Below, one piece after another: positions 41,501-52,000 of a DNA stretch of 64,000 bases (position 1 is its first letter; each line of letters starts with the position of its first letter). The DNA comes from Symsagittifera roscoffensis. Taxonomy: Eukaryota > Xenacoelomorpha > Acoela > Convolutidae. A program made the position numbers and the translations under genes. The stretch is from NCBI RefSeq assembly GCF_963678635.1, contig NC_087069.1, positions 47,200,276 to 47,264,275 on the forward strand, given 5' to 3'. The notes under the pieces were generated by a model, which saw only the letters and a program-made list of their open reading frames with translations, made no database searches and was not told the DNA's origin.

Positions 41501-44500
41501 AAGACACATCATTAAACACATAGCACCATTACAATGAACAACAATATGACAGAATTTATCTACGGTAAAACTCAACAAGGCAAAGCGTTGCTTATCTTGG
41601 ACGGACACGAGTTCGCTGAAAAGCGAGACACCAAATCTACCAATCACTGGCGTTGTGCAAAATGACGTTCACATAAACGCCCAATGTCTCTAATAACTTG
41701 CGATGAAACCATTATTTCGTTCAATCACGAGCACAGCCATGAGTTTAACCCCGGTCGCGTAGAAGCAAGGCAGCTAGTTAGTCAGTTGAAAGAAACAGCA
41801 AAGTTGCAAATCAATCCTGTAAACAACCAGTTGATAGCAGCTAGCCTCAAGACTGTGGACAATAATCCGGCAATTCAGCGCTCACTTCCTTCACGTACAG
41901 CCCTGACAAGAACCCTCAATAGAAACAAAATGCAAGGACCACTCGAAGTGATTTCATCGACCGACCGTCACTTCGACATTCCCGATAAATATTTGCCTTT
42001 TTGTCTACATGATAGCGGAAAAGAAGACAGTGAGCAATTCCTTGTTCTCGGGGACATTGAAAATTCAACTCATACGTTTTTAGAAAAAATTCAGCTTGGT
42101 TCTTACAACCAGAAGTTCAATATTCTGAAAGCAACCAGCAGTACCACCAATCAAACCCGTAAAAAGTACCGAGAACTCATTGAAAAAGTCCGAATCATAA
42201 CTAACTCTTATAAAACTCAGATATTGTAAATTATGTTCAAGCTCTGGCTCATTTAACACTCATCTAGATTTCTTTTTATCAAATTGTCGGCATATTTTTC
42301 ACAAATCAAGAAATATATTTGATCAAGAGTCATATTCTTTAACCATATTGCCAAGTGAGCTTAGAAAGTCATATCTTTATGCTTTGATAGTTCAAAAGAT
42401 TGGTAGAATTAAAATGTGCATTGAAATTTTCACGCTTTGAACTGAGTTTGATTTCACGCGTTTTTTCAAAAGTTAGCATTGCTTTGATCGGTTTGTTCAA
42501 TTTTGGCATCTTGGTTTCAATTCCTTTGATTATTCTATTGCGATATTTTAATTGTTTCCATTCCTCAGATGGGATATTTTAATTAGCGTGGGCTACATCG
42601 TCCTGGGCTATTTTTACTTCTGGGATATTTTTGACTGGGATAACTTCGCCTGGGATAAAAAAGGTAAGGGATAAATTGTCATGAAACCAAATCGCCAAGC
42701 ATTAATAATTCGCGTTACGCTCTCAGCAATATGAACAAATTCTTCCAAGCGCGCATAGTTTATTCCAGAACATGGTCATTTTGGCAATTATTAAACCCCC
42801 AGAACTTTACAAAAAATAATCGGAGGTAAAATATCTTTTTAAGTTTGAACTCAGGAAGTCGATATCTTCTGTGGGGTATCAAAAACTTACTATGAAAACT
42901 TTTATTTTGATCGGCAAAAATTGACTTAAAAAAATAAACCACACCGAGCTTAAGTATTCCGTTATCTTCGAAATTCAGAACAAATAGGAGTGATAATGTA
43001 TTAACGGTAACATCCCAAATGGCAGAGTTCCCAAATGAAATAAAAATGAAATTTTTCCCAAATGGCATACATTTCAAGTTTTCATTGTAATTCAAACGTT
43101 TTCTATCAATTTCTAATTCTAACTTTTTGGCAGGAACGAAAACTTTTGTCTGAACAAGATTTGGAGTTAATTGCTTCCAAACAAATGTTAAGCAACAAAG
43201 TTGTCGGAAAAATTGACTACAAGAAGCTTATCAATAACCGTAAGCGTATGCTTTTCGCTTTTGATAAAAAATTCTACAATTTAAAATTAAGTCAAATTAG
43301 GTATTCTAATATGTTTTTTTTAACTAAATTCCTATTTTTGGCAAAATGTTACTAACTTGAAAAGTGTGTCGCAAGTTTTTGCCCTTGTGAATAATTGAAT
43401 AATTCAAAGTTAAAAGTCTGGATTTATAAAATTAATTATCTTAATAAATGGTAATTTTACCATGTTGATGATGCTCGAGAATCAGCTGCAGCTGGTCAGC
43501 ATAGTCTTTCGACCGCAACACTCCAGTCGCTGTACTCTTCAGAACCGGATGGGAGGCTCCTGAAATCAAATTAAAGCTGGTTTTTTGAAAATGCTTTGTA
43601 ATGACGTAGGATTTGTCTGTTTCAATGCAAGGCGAAATCCAAAAACGACATATTTGCTCAAAAACATGACAACGTTTTTTGAGCTGAAAAACGGTTCCTG
43701 GCCCAAACAGATTTGCAGTGCTCATCGTAAGCTGCTCAGAGGCATCTCTCGATTTAGACTCTTGCGCTATTGTTTGCTATTGTTTCGCTATTGTTTGAGT
43801 GGCGTGTTGTGTTTATCAAATTATTTTCTGTAAAGATAATTTCGCTTGCGATTAGCAAGCGTTGTGTAATCAGATTTTAGACTTTTTTCGTGTTATCAAC
43901 TAGTTCAACAGAATCACTTGAATCAATTCACCTTTGATTCAATTGAAATCAAAGCTTAATTTGAGCATATGGCGTAAATGTAACTCAACTGCCTATAAAG
44001 ACAAAAGTGAATGGTTCGAATCCGGCCAGGATCATTTTTTTTTGCAAATGGAAAGTAGTTCGCGAGTTGAAAAATCTTAGTCGGACTTCTGTTTGTCTGC
44101 TTGTTTTTTTTTCGGCTGAGTTGACAGAGCAAATTTGCCTGAAGTTTAGACATTTCTTACTTGTATTGGGCTTTTTTGGTAGGCATGAAATTAAGTTCCA
44201 AGAAGTTTCCATTTTTTGAAGTTTTTTGCTTCTATTTAAAAAGTTTAGAATTTGTTTTCTTCATAAATTCAAGGTGTGTTCTGTGTATCTAGTGCAGATG
44301 TAAGACCATTGCTAGATACGACAAAGCCCGGAAATTCGATTACACCCGGGGTTTTTGCAAACCCTTGGTTGAGGTTGCTGGCTTTTTTCACATAACCATC
44401 TTTGTGTTCTCAGGTGTTTTTAAGTTTTTTGTTTTTTTTCCTCACAAACTCAGCTACCACAAATAAAAGTCTACCACAAATTTTCTATTTTTTTAATGAA

Positions 44501-44833
44501 TATGTTCGTAGCATCTTGTGCTGCTAGCTTAGCAACCGGCTATCCTTGTTTTCTTATGGAAGCGCTAGAGTTGCCTTTTCAAATTATTAATTGATTTTAA
44601 AATGACGAGCAATTAAAAAAATTAATACCTGGAATGCTGCTGACATCAGATGACGCGTCATCATCATCATTCAAAGTATGTCTGGCGCCGTAGTACACAT
44701 TCATACCATTATAGTCGTCGTCTCCATCATTGCCAGAAAACAGGACTTGTGGCAGCTTTTGGGTTGCAATTTGAGTCGATAATGAAGGCTGGCTGTAATC
44801 CGATTGATGGCTGAACTTAACATCTACTTCCAT
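27951..44833 (-). CDS. Large coiled-coil protein, CCDC175/CCDC178-like (7 exons)
   Basis: Exons, in transcription order: 44,833-44,629; 43,559-43,461; 40,942-40,804; 40,300-40,168; 39,996-39,633; 37,965-37,819; 29,533-27,951. All junctions are GT-AG and the phases fit; the joined frame is 890 codons including the TAA. ATG at 44,833 is the first in frame. The first ~70 residues are Asp/Ser-rich and disordered (NDDDDASSDVSS); nearly everything after is heptad-type coiled coil, rich in Glu, Lys and Gln. The arrangement (an LPFAVQREHEAC...ELQWHVAFK segment followed by long coils) recalls the CCDC175/CCDC178 group, which are cilium- or sperm-associated in animals; this family call is tentative. 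Introns are long and repeat-filled, and host two nested units on the other strand. Confidence 0.8.
30760..31309 (+). repeat. Left inverted-repeat arm
   Basis: Carries a ~80-bp segment (about 30,775-30,860, 'gaaagtaacggaatatttg...') that the right arm lacks but the intron 2 copy has, so the right arm has a deletion. Inner end is the stem cagggcttcgccctga...gcagtcttgtt. Confidence 0.8.
31429..32880 (+). CDS. F-box-like / LRR-like protein, intronless
   Basis: 483 aa from the ATG at 31,429 to the TAG at 32,878. The N-terminus (LPDNVLEIIGQYLAKDF...DIVSLMLTCKKLYAIM) has the F-box pattern: L-P-x-x-(V/I)-L-x-x-I, then a helix with L-x-x-x-C-K-x-(L/W). The remainder has irregular leucine-rich segments (LSNLRELRVQSLVIL; LPSLQSLKIS; FPNLKFLSVF), as in F-box/LRR substrate receptors of SCF ubiquitin ligases. 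The sequence gcaattttag just before GGCTGTG-ATG resembles a 3' splice site, so an upstream 5' UTR exon or a retrocopy origin is possible. AATAAA signals occur downstream (near 33,303). Lies antisense inside intron 6 of the coiled-coil gene. Confidence 0.75.
   Translation: MSLKLPDNVLEIIGQYLAKDFFDDEYDRFQNRDIVSLMLTCKKLYAIMKRLTLKFAMKDFESLSWEKIALFANKPQWKIIRLEMYYWTDVFSFIFEKLEELDANLWGHLKSVVLRVEMHDESMDDVYQYFIELIQILSLLNSDVKFYIVHQDIDFEYPEDYYDQLSLLNVTSFQFFHNKFVDMPRSWPEYFTKAGRLNQLINFSSFFNVSFANHLSNLRELRVQSLVILGTKTTCSLPSLQSLKISNQEKLCENFGDFISQVFPNLKFLSVFAELLREPVDIGLDKLPISCSKLAINNDMLTANSKLDSVSQLSLRFRPHSNFEFTYLEQNTFANLEVVELSRFYMFSGSLRLNQMLDLIKNVLECQPKLKILMLFSTLDGAIAAPGRRDRLISWLDEIEPLFESSEIELIKVGKKNIYMKDSLGFRTVGLAKEWEKMETDSWHMESRISFIKDDEFTPSIVTKFAKLSLSDAGKTKKALEAN
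33000..33400. repeat. AT-rich degenerate short tandem repeats
   Basis: Repeated 'tttgttaatctataraaatatttggaaaaaatgtgaag' units (33,005-33,145) and 'aatgaatgatttgaataa' units (33,290-33,385) in the 3' flank of the F-box gene. Confidence 0.6.
33789..34237 (-). repeat. Right inverted-repeat arm
   Basis: Reverse complement of the left arm with scattered substitutions and one ~80-bp gap. Starts aacaagactgctcgtatcag and ends near cggaacaaag. Confidence 0.8.
34238..36900. other. Intron 6 sequence, no gene supported
   Basis: T-rich intronic sequence of the coiled-coil gene. A 112-aa minus ORF (36,487-36,825) is low-complexity-like and has no domain. Nothing else recognised. Confidence 0.45.
36901..36952. 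repeat. 18-bp tandem repeat, three copies
   Basis: gttaagcacctcactgta three times; the first two are perfect, the last stops after 16 bases. Confidence 0.9.
38691..38848. repeat. 81-bp perfect tandem duplication
   Basis: The 77-bp block from gtagcattttgtgttttttg to ggcgaatactca occurs at 38,691 and 38,772 with no mismatch seen, so it is recent. The block belongs to a dispersed family ('ggctcaa.tggcgtct...ggcttagtggccgc') with diverged copies near 37,310, 37,440, 47,965 and 29,815. Confidence 0.85.
40306..40384. repeat. 21-bp tandem repeat abutting the exon 4 acceptor
   Basis: gcagagaaaaaataagattta repeated about four times. On the transcribed (minus) strand each unit reads taaatcttattttttctctgc, a polypyrimidine tract with a possible branch site, directly upstream of ctttag/ACTTC of exon 4 (40,300). 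Confidence 0.85.
41162..42688 (+). mobile_element. MuDR-like DNA transposon remnant
   Basis: Flanked by identical AAATCGCC (41,154-41,161 and 42,689-42,696), an 8-bp target duplication. Its terminal inverted repeats of about 120 bp are imperfect and built from spaced tatccca/tagccca units (left: ggtgacaggacaaagtatccc; right, reverse: ggtttcatgacaatttatccc). It contains one FLYWCH-domain ORF, a domain commonly linked to animal MULE transposases; the catalytic DDE part is missing. Confidence 0.75.
41534..42229 (+). pseudogene. FLYWCH zinc-finger protein of a MULE-type transposon, truncated
   Basis: From ATG 41,534: FIYGKTQQGKALLILDGHEF...NHWRCAK fits the FLYWCH module (aromatic start, G-K-x-L, hydrophobic G-x-x-F, W-R-C), followed by an in-frame TGA at 41,663 and then, in the same frame, the FNHEHSHEFNP His-x-His end. 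The second zinc Cys seems to be replaced. The rest (to 42,229) has the LPSRTALTRTLNRNK linker and FCLHDSGKED start seen before MULE transposase cores, then ends. DNA-binding relic without catalytic domain. Confidence 0.7.
43972..44185 (+). repeat. tRNA-derived SINE-like repeat
   Basis: GTTCGAATCCGGCCAGGATC contains a good pol III box B (GGTTCGAATCC), preceded by a degenerate A-box half. A T-rich body follows (ggaaagtagttcgcgagttgaaaaatc ... tctgtttgtctgcttg...cggctgagttgacag). A related repeat lies at 47,515-47,665 (gagttcaaatcccaccagg..., gctgaaaaacttg, gttttatctgctcactttgtctggg-like). Confidence 0.5.
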
Positions 44834-46052
44834 GGTTTAATGTTAGTTATAACCAGATTGATTTTTAAAAAATCAAAATTTTACAATATGTAAGTTTTTT
44901 TCTGAAATAGAAAAACTGGCTTAACGAAATTTTAGTCGGTCAGTTTAGGCTCAAACAATTAATGAAACAGCTATTTTTTCTTCAGTTTTAAAAATTAAGC
45001 TGATAAATTTGAGGTTCAGGTGCATTTGATATGTAAAAATCTGTAGCTTGCGTTTATTTTAATAACTGGATTTGTGCGAAACGCACGTGCCGGTTTGTAT
45101 TACAGCTTTCTATTTTGATTAGTCGTTTTATCTTCGTTTTGTGGTACTTCGCTTCAGCCGTAAAAATTATTCTGTATTTTTACGCTTTTATAATGCGGCT
45201 AGAATGTTCTCTGTCCTGTAAAATATAAAAGTGAGCTTACCTGTTTAAAATAATCTTATGCGTACAGATTTTCTTACACGTGTACTAAAAATTGACTAGG
45301 ATTTTTTTCTCTATATAAATGTTAGATCTTGAGAAACGTTTAAAAGGCTAAAAATCTACCGATTTAATAATCTCGATTGTGGTTAATAATATCATCATGA
45401 TAAATAGTTTGTCTTATACATCAAATATTTTTACGACAGTTATTCGATGGTTTCTTTATTCGCGTCATTTATTTGATGAAAATTATCGTTATTTAAAATT
45501 CATTGCATCTTTTGAAAGAATAATGCTTAAATCAGACTGATATACGTAGAGACTTACACGTAAAAAGCACCTGTCGTATATTTCATATGTGAACATCGCA
45601 AACACTGTGCTTTAAAATTTTAAAATTGTACGTGGCATAATGTACATTGGTTAAAAATGTCCACCTTCTCATATTCTTAAATCGACATTTTGATTACCGA
45701 TAGTTTGAATTCTTGGATGCAACAAATTAGCGCAACATTTTCTTAGCTGAAAGCATTCAGTTTTACCTGATCTGAACAGAAATCTTCCCTTTTAACCGAC
45801 TTCATTAAATTTATTTATTGAAAATTTATTGATAGAAAACTATTAATTGAAAAATAGTTTATCAAAAAATTATTTGACAGATTTTTAATTGAACATTTCT
45901 ATGATCTGGGTTACTTATGTTTCAAGGGAGCTGTAGTTCACTAGAAATTTTAGATTTGTAAAGTTGAATTTGAGCACAAATTTCATTGCAAATTTTTTTC
46001 TTTGTAATAACCAATTTTTGTTTTAAAACTGATTATTTGATTGGTGACCGCG
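44834..46052. promoter_or_regulatory. Divergent intergenic region between the coiled-coil and NEK4-like genes
   Basis: 1219 bp between two opposite start codons. AT-rich. I see no clear TATA box, RFX X-box or CpG-rich block. It must hold both promoters unless untranslated first exons extend elsewhere. Confidence 0.45.
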
Positions 46053-49000
46053 ATGGCTGATCGATACGAGAAGATTGAAAAGATAGGAGAGGGGAGTTAT
46101 GGCCAAGTATGGAAAGTGAAATTGAGAGACGACCCAGCCAACTCCAAAAACAAGGTAAATTAATTTACTAACCGCTTTGACAAAATGGATTAACATCGTT
46201 TTTAATTATAAAAATGGACAGACAAGACAATATGGATTTAATTGATTTCAAATCGATTTTGAATTAATTGAATATTAAAGCTAAAAGATTGATTCAAGTC
46301 ACCCGTTTTTTTTCTTTAAGTTTTAGTATATAACCATCTTTTACTCAATTTTAATCACTTTAAATTGATTCAAATGCTTTTTCGTTAGTTTATTTTATGA
46401 AAAAAAATTGAAATAAAATTCATTTAAATTAATTTAAAACCCATCGACTTGGATTTAAATCTATTTGTATTGATTTTTTCGTCCAACATCACTGAAAAGG
46501 GTTTTAATATCATGCCGCACTTGGATCCTAGACTTTCAAAATCAGACGGAAAAAACTCATCCAGTGTTATTTTTCTTTCCTACTTCGTGAAGTGGTTAGA
46601 ACAAAAACCAGTATCAATGAACTTTTCCCACTAATTTTTTCAATATCCTATCGAAACTATTCCCACTGAGAATTGGCTATGTTCAGTCAGTCCTCTTGAA
46701 TCTACTCTTTAAAAAATAATAGTTTTTTTTCGCCTCTAAAATCCTGCTTTTGGCTGCAAGTATTAATGAATGCAAGGAAAAACACTGAAAACCAAAAGTC
46801 GGAAAAGAAAATTTGATCTAACTTTACTTTGTATTTTGGAGTTTATTTGTTCTTTTTTAAAATTGTTTGCCTAATTTAATTCACATGAAATGCAAATAGT
46901 TAAAATGCAGATAAAATCAGGGGGAGGGGTGGTGAAGTGCTTAAATCTCCGTCTTTCAACTGAGAGTTCGAGACCCCATTGATCTGTGCTTTTTGCTTAA
47001 GGGTTACGCAACATTACACAGCCCAGAAAAACATTTAAAAACGAGCACAAGTGGTTCTGAGTAAAGAGCTGAACAGCTTGTAGATTGTTTTAACCCGTTT
47101 TTCCCTTATCGAAAGTACGCACTATCTTTAAAAAATTTTGAATATTTGCAGGTTCCGTGAAAACTGGATCCATATTTTGTTTTTAGTTCGTTCTGAAATT
47201 AATCAGGCTGGAGAAAGCGTCCAAGAAGGAAAGAGAGTATGCGGAACAAGAGGTTAAACTTCTCAAGACACTCAGTCACCCCAACATAGTCTCATTCAAG
47301 GTGGGGGTTTGATACATGCTTTGATACTAGTGGCAAAACAGAAGCAAGCTGATTTGTATGAAGACTGCCTTTGCTTTTTCGTTTTATGAATGGCTGTTTG
47401 TCTATAAAAGGTTTGAATGGTTGCGTTTACCTAGCGTTTTCGAATCGGAACATACTTTTTTCCCGTTAAACAAATTGTCTAATGTGATCCTTCAATCAAT
47501 TCAATTGCTTACTTTAACAAGTAATATCTAGCGATAACATGCAGAGCAGGGGCGACAAAGTTCTCGAGTTCAAATCCCACCAGGAACTGTTTCGTTTTGC
47601 AAGCTGAAAAACTTGTCTTGAAAATTTTTTTGGGCATTCGTTTATCTGCTCACTTTGTCTGGGCATAGTTGCCACTGATGCTATTTCTTTTGGTTTGAGC
47701 AATTTTCACAATAATTAATTGTCATTTTTGATTCAGTCATGTAATTTGTAATTTTTCCAATCTGGTTTTGTATAGTTTCGTTTTTGGTTTGGTTTTTTGT
47801 TTTTTTTTGCTTCAAAGTTTTGTCTGAAATTTCAGCTTTCATTATATTACTTTAGTTACCCAATTTTGCGTTGCTTGAAAAAAAATTATTTTTCAAACTT
47901 ATGTTTTTCCCGAAGAGGATTTCAAAACTTCTTAGCCCAAAATTTTGATTACAACATTTCTGTTTTCGGCTCAACTGGCGTCTACTCCAGTTTTAACGGC
48001 TTAGTTGCCGCTTGATTACGCTAGCGAGCAGCTAGTGTTTTTGTAAGAACTTTTTTTTCTAAACTAACTCGCAAAGAACTCACTTTTGTGCCTTTTTGCT
48101 ATAATCACGATCTGTAGCATTGGAAATTTCATAAAATATGTTCTCGGATTTATTTGTGGCTAGTGTTAGTGATAGACTAAGCATCCGTCGCTGAGTGGTT
48201 AATGCGTGAGACTCATAACTTCTAGACCGCAGTAGGTCGTAGGGTCGAGGCTGATTTTTACTTTTTTTTATTGCACTTTTTAGAACTCTGGAGCTGCTTT
48301 TTGTCGAGTTCTCGCTAGTGTTTTCGAAGGGCAGCTTTGCCTTGTTCAAGTATTTTTGATTGATTTTTGAACGTTAACAAATGTGTTTGTCCATATTTTT
48401 TTTTAAATTTAAAATAATTCGAGACAAACGTATGAAATTTTGTAGATGTTTTTTTTGACATTTTGAAAATGTTTTAATCGATTCATTTTTTGTCCGGTAG
48501 CTATACTCTTGTGGTATCAATTTGCCTCAGTGTAAAAAAACTAAAAATCCTGCTAGCGATGTGTTGGGGAGCCTTTTTAGTAGAGCTGAATCGCAAAAAT
48601 CCTTGACTACCTCACCGGCATTTAAAGGATAAAGTTTGATTATAGGGGAAAATTTTGTCTAAAATATTGTCATTTTAATTCATGATTGTTGCGAAATAAA
48701 ACCATACAATCGATTATATTGTCATTGTTATCAATAATTTCTGCAACAAAAAAACATTAAAATCCAATAAAATGGATATTAATCCATTTTATATTTATTA
48801 TACGTGATTATAATAGATAAAATCTCTATCTTTTTGCAAAATTATTTGCAAAACTTGCAACAACATCTGAATTACTCATGGCCTACTCGAAATTTTCGTA
48901 ACGCCAATTCCGTCAGCTCTCCCTTTCTTCGTTTACGTTTACTCTGCCCTCAGTTTATTCTCCCCCATGTTTACCCCTATGTTATTTGTCCCCGCGTTTA

Positions 49001-52000
49001 CCGCACCCACATGGAGGTGGGATAAGTGTGTGTGTGTGGGGGGGGGGGGGGGCTAAACAGAGGAAAGTAAACGAGGATGTGTAAGCGCGCGGTGGTGTAA
49101 ACGTTGGGGATGCACGCGTTGAGGGGGTGGGGGGGGGGGGGTTGTCCCATGCCAAAAGGGCGACAGGGGACGTTAATTGACTGAAGTAAAGATCAGCAAA
49201 TAATTGCGAATTTTAAAAATATATGAGAAAAAATTGTGAACCAAAAAACTGAAAGCAAGAGAACTATTTCCTAAGACAAAGTAAACCTAGTTTTGACTGA
49301 TGTCACGTATATCAAGCCAAATTTACGAAATTTAACTGTTAGTTTTTGAATATACTGCATTGGGCTCGAAACTTTCAGAATAATTTTAAAACGATGATTA
49401 TAATCCAATATAATTAATTCTAAAAAAATTAAGGTTATAATCCATTTTTAATCAATTATAATAGATTTTCTAAAAACTGTTTTTTAGAAACTGGCAATGA
49501 AAATCAAATCCAATCGATTTTTGTCCATGAACCAAACTGCAGTGCGAGTTGCGACCAAGAGATCTCATTTTTTGTTATTATGCCATTTGCTTCTGAGAAA
49601 CACCCTCGTGACATCGAACAAAAATCTCTTTAGAACAGTTTGAGACTGTCGTTGAAAGATTTGAATGAGATGTGTAAATAAGTAGCCAACTCTTAGCGAG
49701 TACTTACAATTCAGGATCACTTCTGGTATGACTCGAAACAGACGCAGCTGGGGATAGTGATGAGTTTGTGTGAGGGGGGAGACCTCTACAAGGTGCTGAA
49801 GAGCAAGAAGGGAGGGGGAAAGTTAAGCGAACATGAAGTGATGCAGTGGTTCATTCAGATTGCACTCGCAGTTCAGGTAACAAATGTGACGTAATTAAAA
49901 AGGTTCCATAATATGTTACGTAACTAAAAAGGGATTCGTATTATAAGTTACGTAAGTAAAAAGGATTCGTTTGATATGTTACGTAATTTTACGGTTCTTG
50001 TAATGGTTTTGTACCTCTTTAATATGGAGTTTTTTCTCGTATTTCTAAATTATATTTTTCTTAACTTAACTTAAAATTTAATTCAGGTATCTTCAATGAT
50101 GTTCTGTCAATATTCGATGATGTTCTTATAAAACGACTTGCTTGTAATTTTATTTTACTACAGGCGCTAAGATATAACAAATAAATTGAAACCGACCAGG
50201 AAAAATTTTAAGCAAAATTATAGCTTTTTTAAATTGCGGTAATTGATTTTTATTTACGAAAAAGATTAAACCGAACAGTTATTTTGTCTGCTGAAGATAA
50301 AATTAATACCATGCACAAAAAACCTTTAGATCATTTTCTCAGAAATACCTTTTTATTCATACAGTTTTATTCACGACTACACATGTTGAATGCTTTTATT
50401 AAAGTAGTTCAAAAAATATTATTAAGTTAAAAATTGATACGCCCATAGTGTTTTTACAGGCTCAAATTATTGTGCAACTGTGTTTTGACATGTTAGCAGT
50501 GACCGGCAAATACGGCGACAGCCGTCACGACGACAACCGTTTCTGATGGAACTTTTTAGACAAAGTACAATTCTGAGAAATACAAAACGCAAAATGGATT
50601 GTCTGAGAAATATAAAACAAGTTGTAACAATTAAGAACGCATTAACCATTATTTCCAGTTTTCTGGTCAAAATGAGGTCCGATAAGAAATTATCGGCAGC
50701 TAAATGTGAAAATAACTTGGCTAAAATTCTCGTTTTCAGGTGGTTCATTATCTGTAAAAATTTATTGGGGTATGGTATTGCTAGTATTTGTAGTAATTTT
50801 GGATGCCAATACATTTTTGTCGTCTTAATTTCCTGTCGCTTTATTTGCCCTACATCTTTAATTGCTTTATAAATCGGGTAAATTTTTCTTGTTTTGTTTG
50901 GTTATTTCAAAAAAAGTTACAATTCAAAAACTGATCTCATGTGATGTTGGATATCTTTAACAATATCCCCCTTTTGGAAAGGGCATATTCGTTATTAAGT
51001 TTATAATTCTCATATGCTTATCCGTTGATTCATTTTTAGTAGGGGGATATTCGTTTCTAGGTACCCGAGGGGGGATAAAGCTGAGGAGTTCCCAAAAAGT
51101 GACTTAAAAAACTGGCCATTTCAAACGAAGTGGTTAATCCGTTTTTAGGTTGTGTTTTTCCGATAAAAAATCTTAAACATTGTTCAAGCTCAGTTTTAAT
51201 TTTTCGTGGTTCGACTTTTTTGGAAGGCAAATTATACTAATCATTTGACAGAAGTTCAAATGGCGGGAAAAGCGTGAATAGTTTATAGTTTAATTTTCGA
51301 ATAAAACATTTACTATTGATTCTGTTTTCTTTGATTGGGTTAGTTTTTTTGATAAGAGTTTCAATCATACAAGATCGTGAAAGACGTAGTATATTGAAAA
51401 ATGTTCAAATGTTTCCTCTAGATTTTTGACACTTATCCAGCTGTCTTTTGGCTATATTTACACAAGCGATGAGCAAGTTTTATCGAATCGAGTACTTGAA
51501 TATTTTGTTCTTATTTGCTTGTCTAACAGAAAAGTATCTTCAGCTGTAACTTCTTGGTGTTACTATGTTAGAGTGGTCCCTGGAAAAAGCAACTATGATA
51601 GACAGGTCTCGCAAGTATTTTGCATGCAAGTAGTTTGAAAACCAATTTGTGTATAAAATATTCATTTCAAAAATCTCGCAAAATAAGTTGAGTCAGAAAC
51701 ATTTCAGATTGAAAATTGTAATTACTATGTTAATTATATCCAGAACTATGCTCTCCTCAACTTATTTTGCAATTTAACTACCGAAACTCGGGTAATTTGT
51801 TGTAATCAAAGAACAATCTTAGAATTTTCTTAATTTTCCAATTGAAAATGGTGAGGGGGGAGTTTTTACGCAAAAACTAATCATGAAATTTGTTTGAAAA
51901 TAGACTGCAGCACCAGATTGGCAAACTTCTGTCCTCCTTCCGTTGACATTAGATGCATTGTTGGCTTGTATCACCGCTTATTGAATTGGCACGGAGCCAT

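Larger units (their letters stand above)
40952..42986 (+). repeat. Single copy of the F-box-unit arm repeat, split by a DNA transposon
   Basis: 40,952-41,161 matches the inner half of the arm (aacaagactgctcgtat..., ggaacgatttt..., ataaatc) and 42,697-42,986 the outer half (ttggcaattattaaacccc...actttacaaaaaat..., gtattccgttatcttcg, cagaacaaa). The MuDR-like element 41,162-42,688 lies between. The repeat's end is 10 bp from the 3' splice site of exon 3. Confidence 0.7.

Noticed and set aside
48181-48250. Functional tRNA gene
   Set aside because: Box A and B are present but the cloverleaf stems do not pair well, and a SINE body follows.
49025-49145. G-quadruplex regulatory element
   Set aside because: Runs are simple low-complexity G tracts in an intron and their lengths are unreliable; no sign of function.
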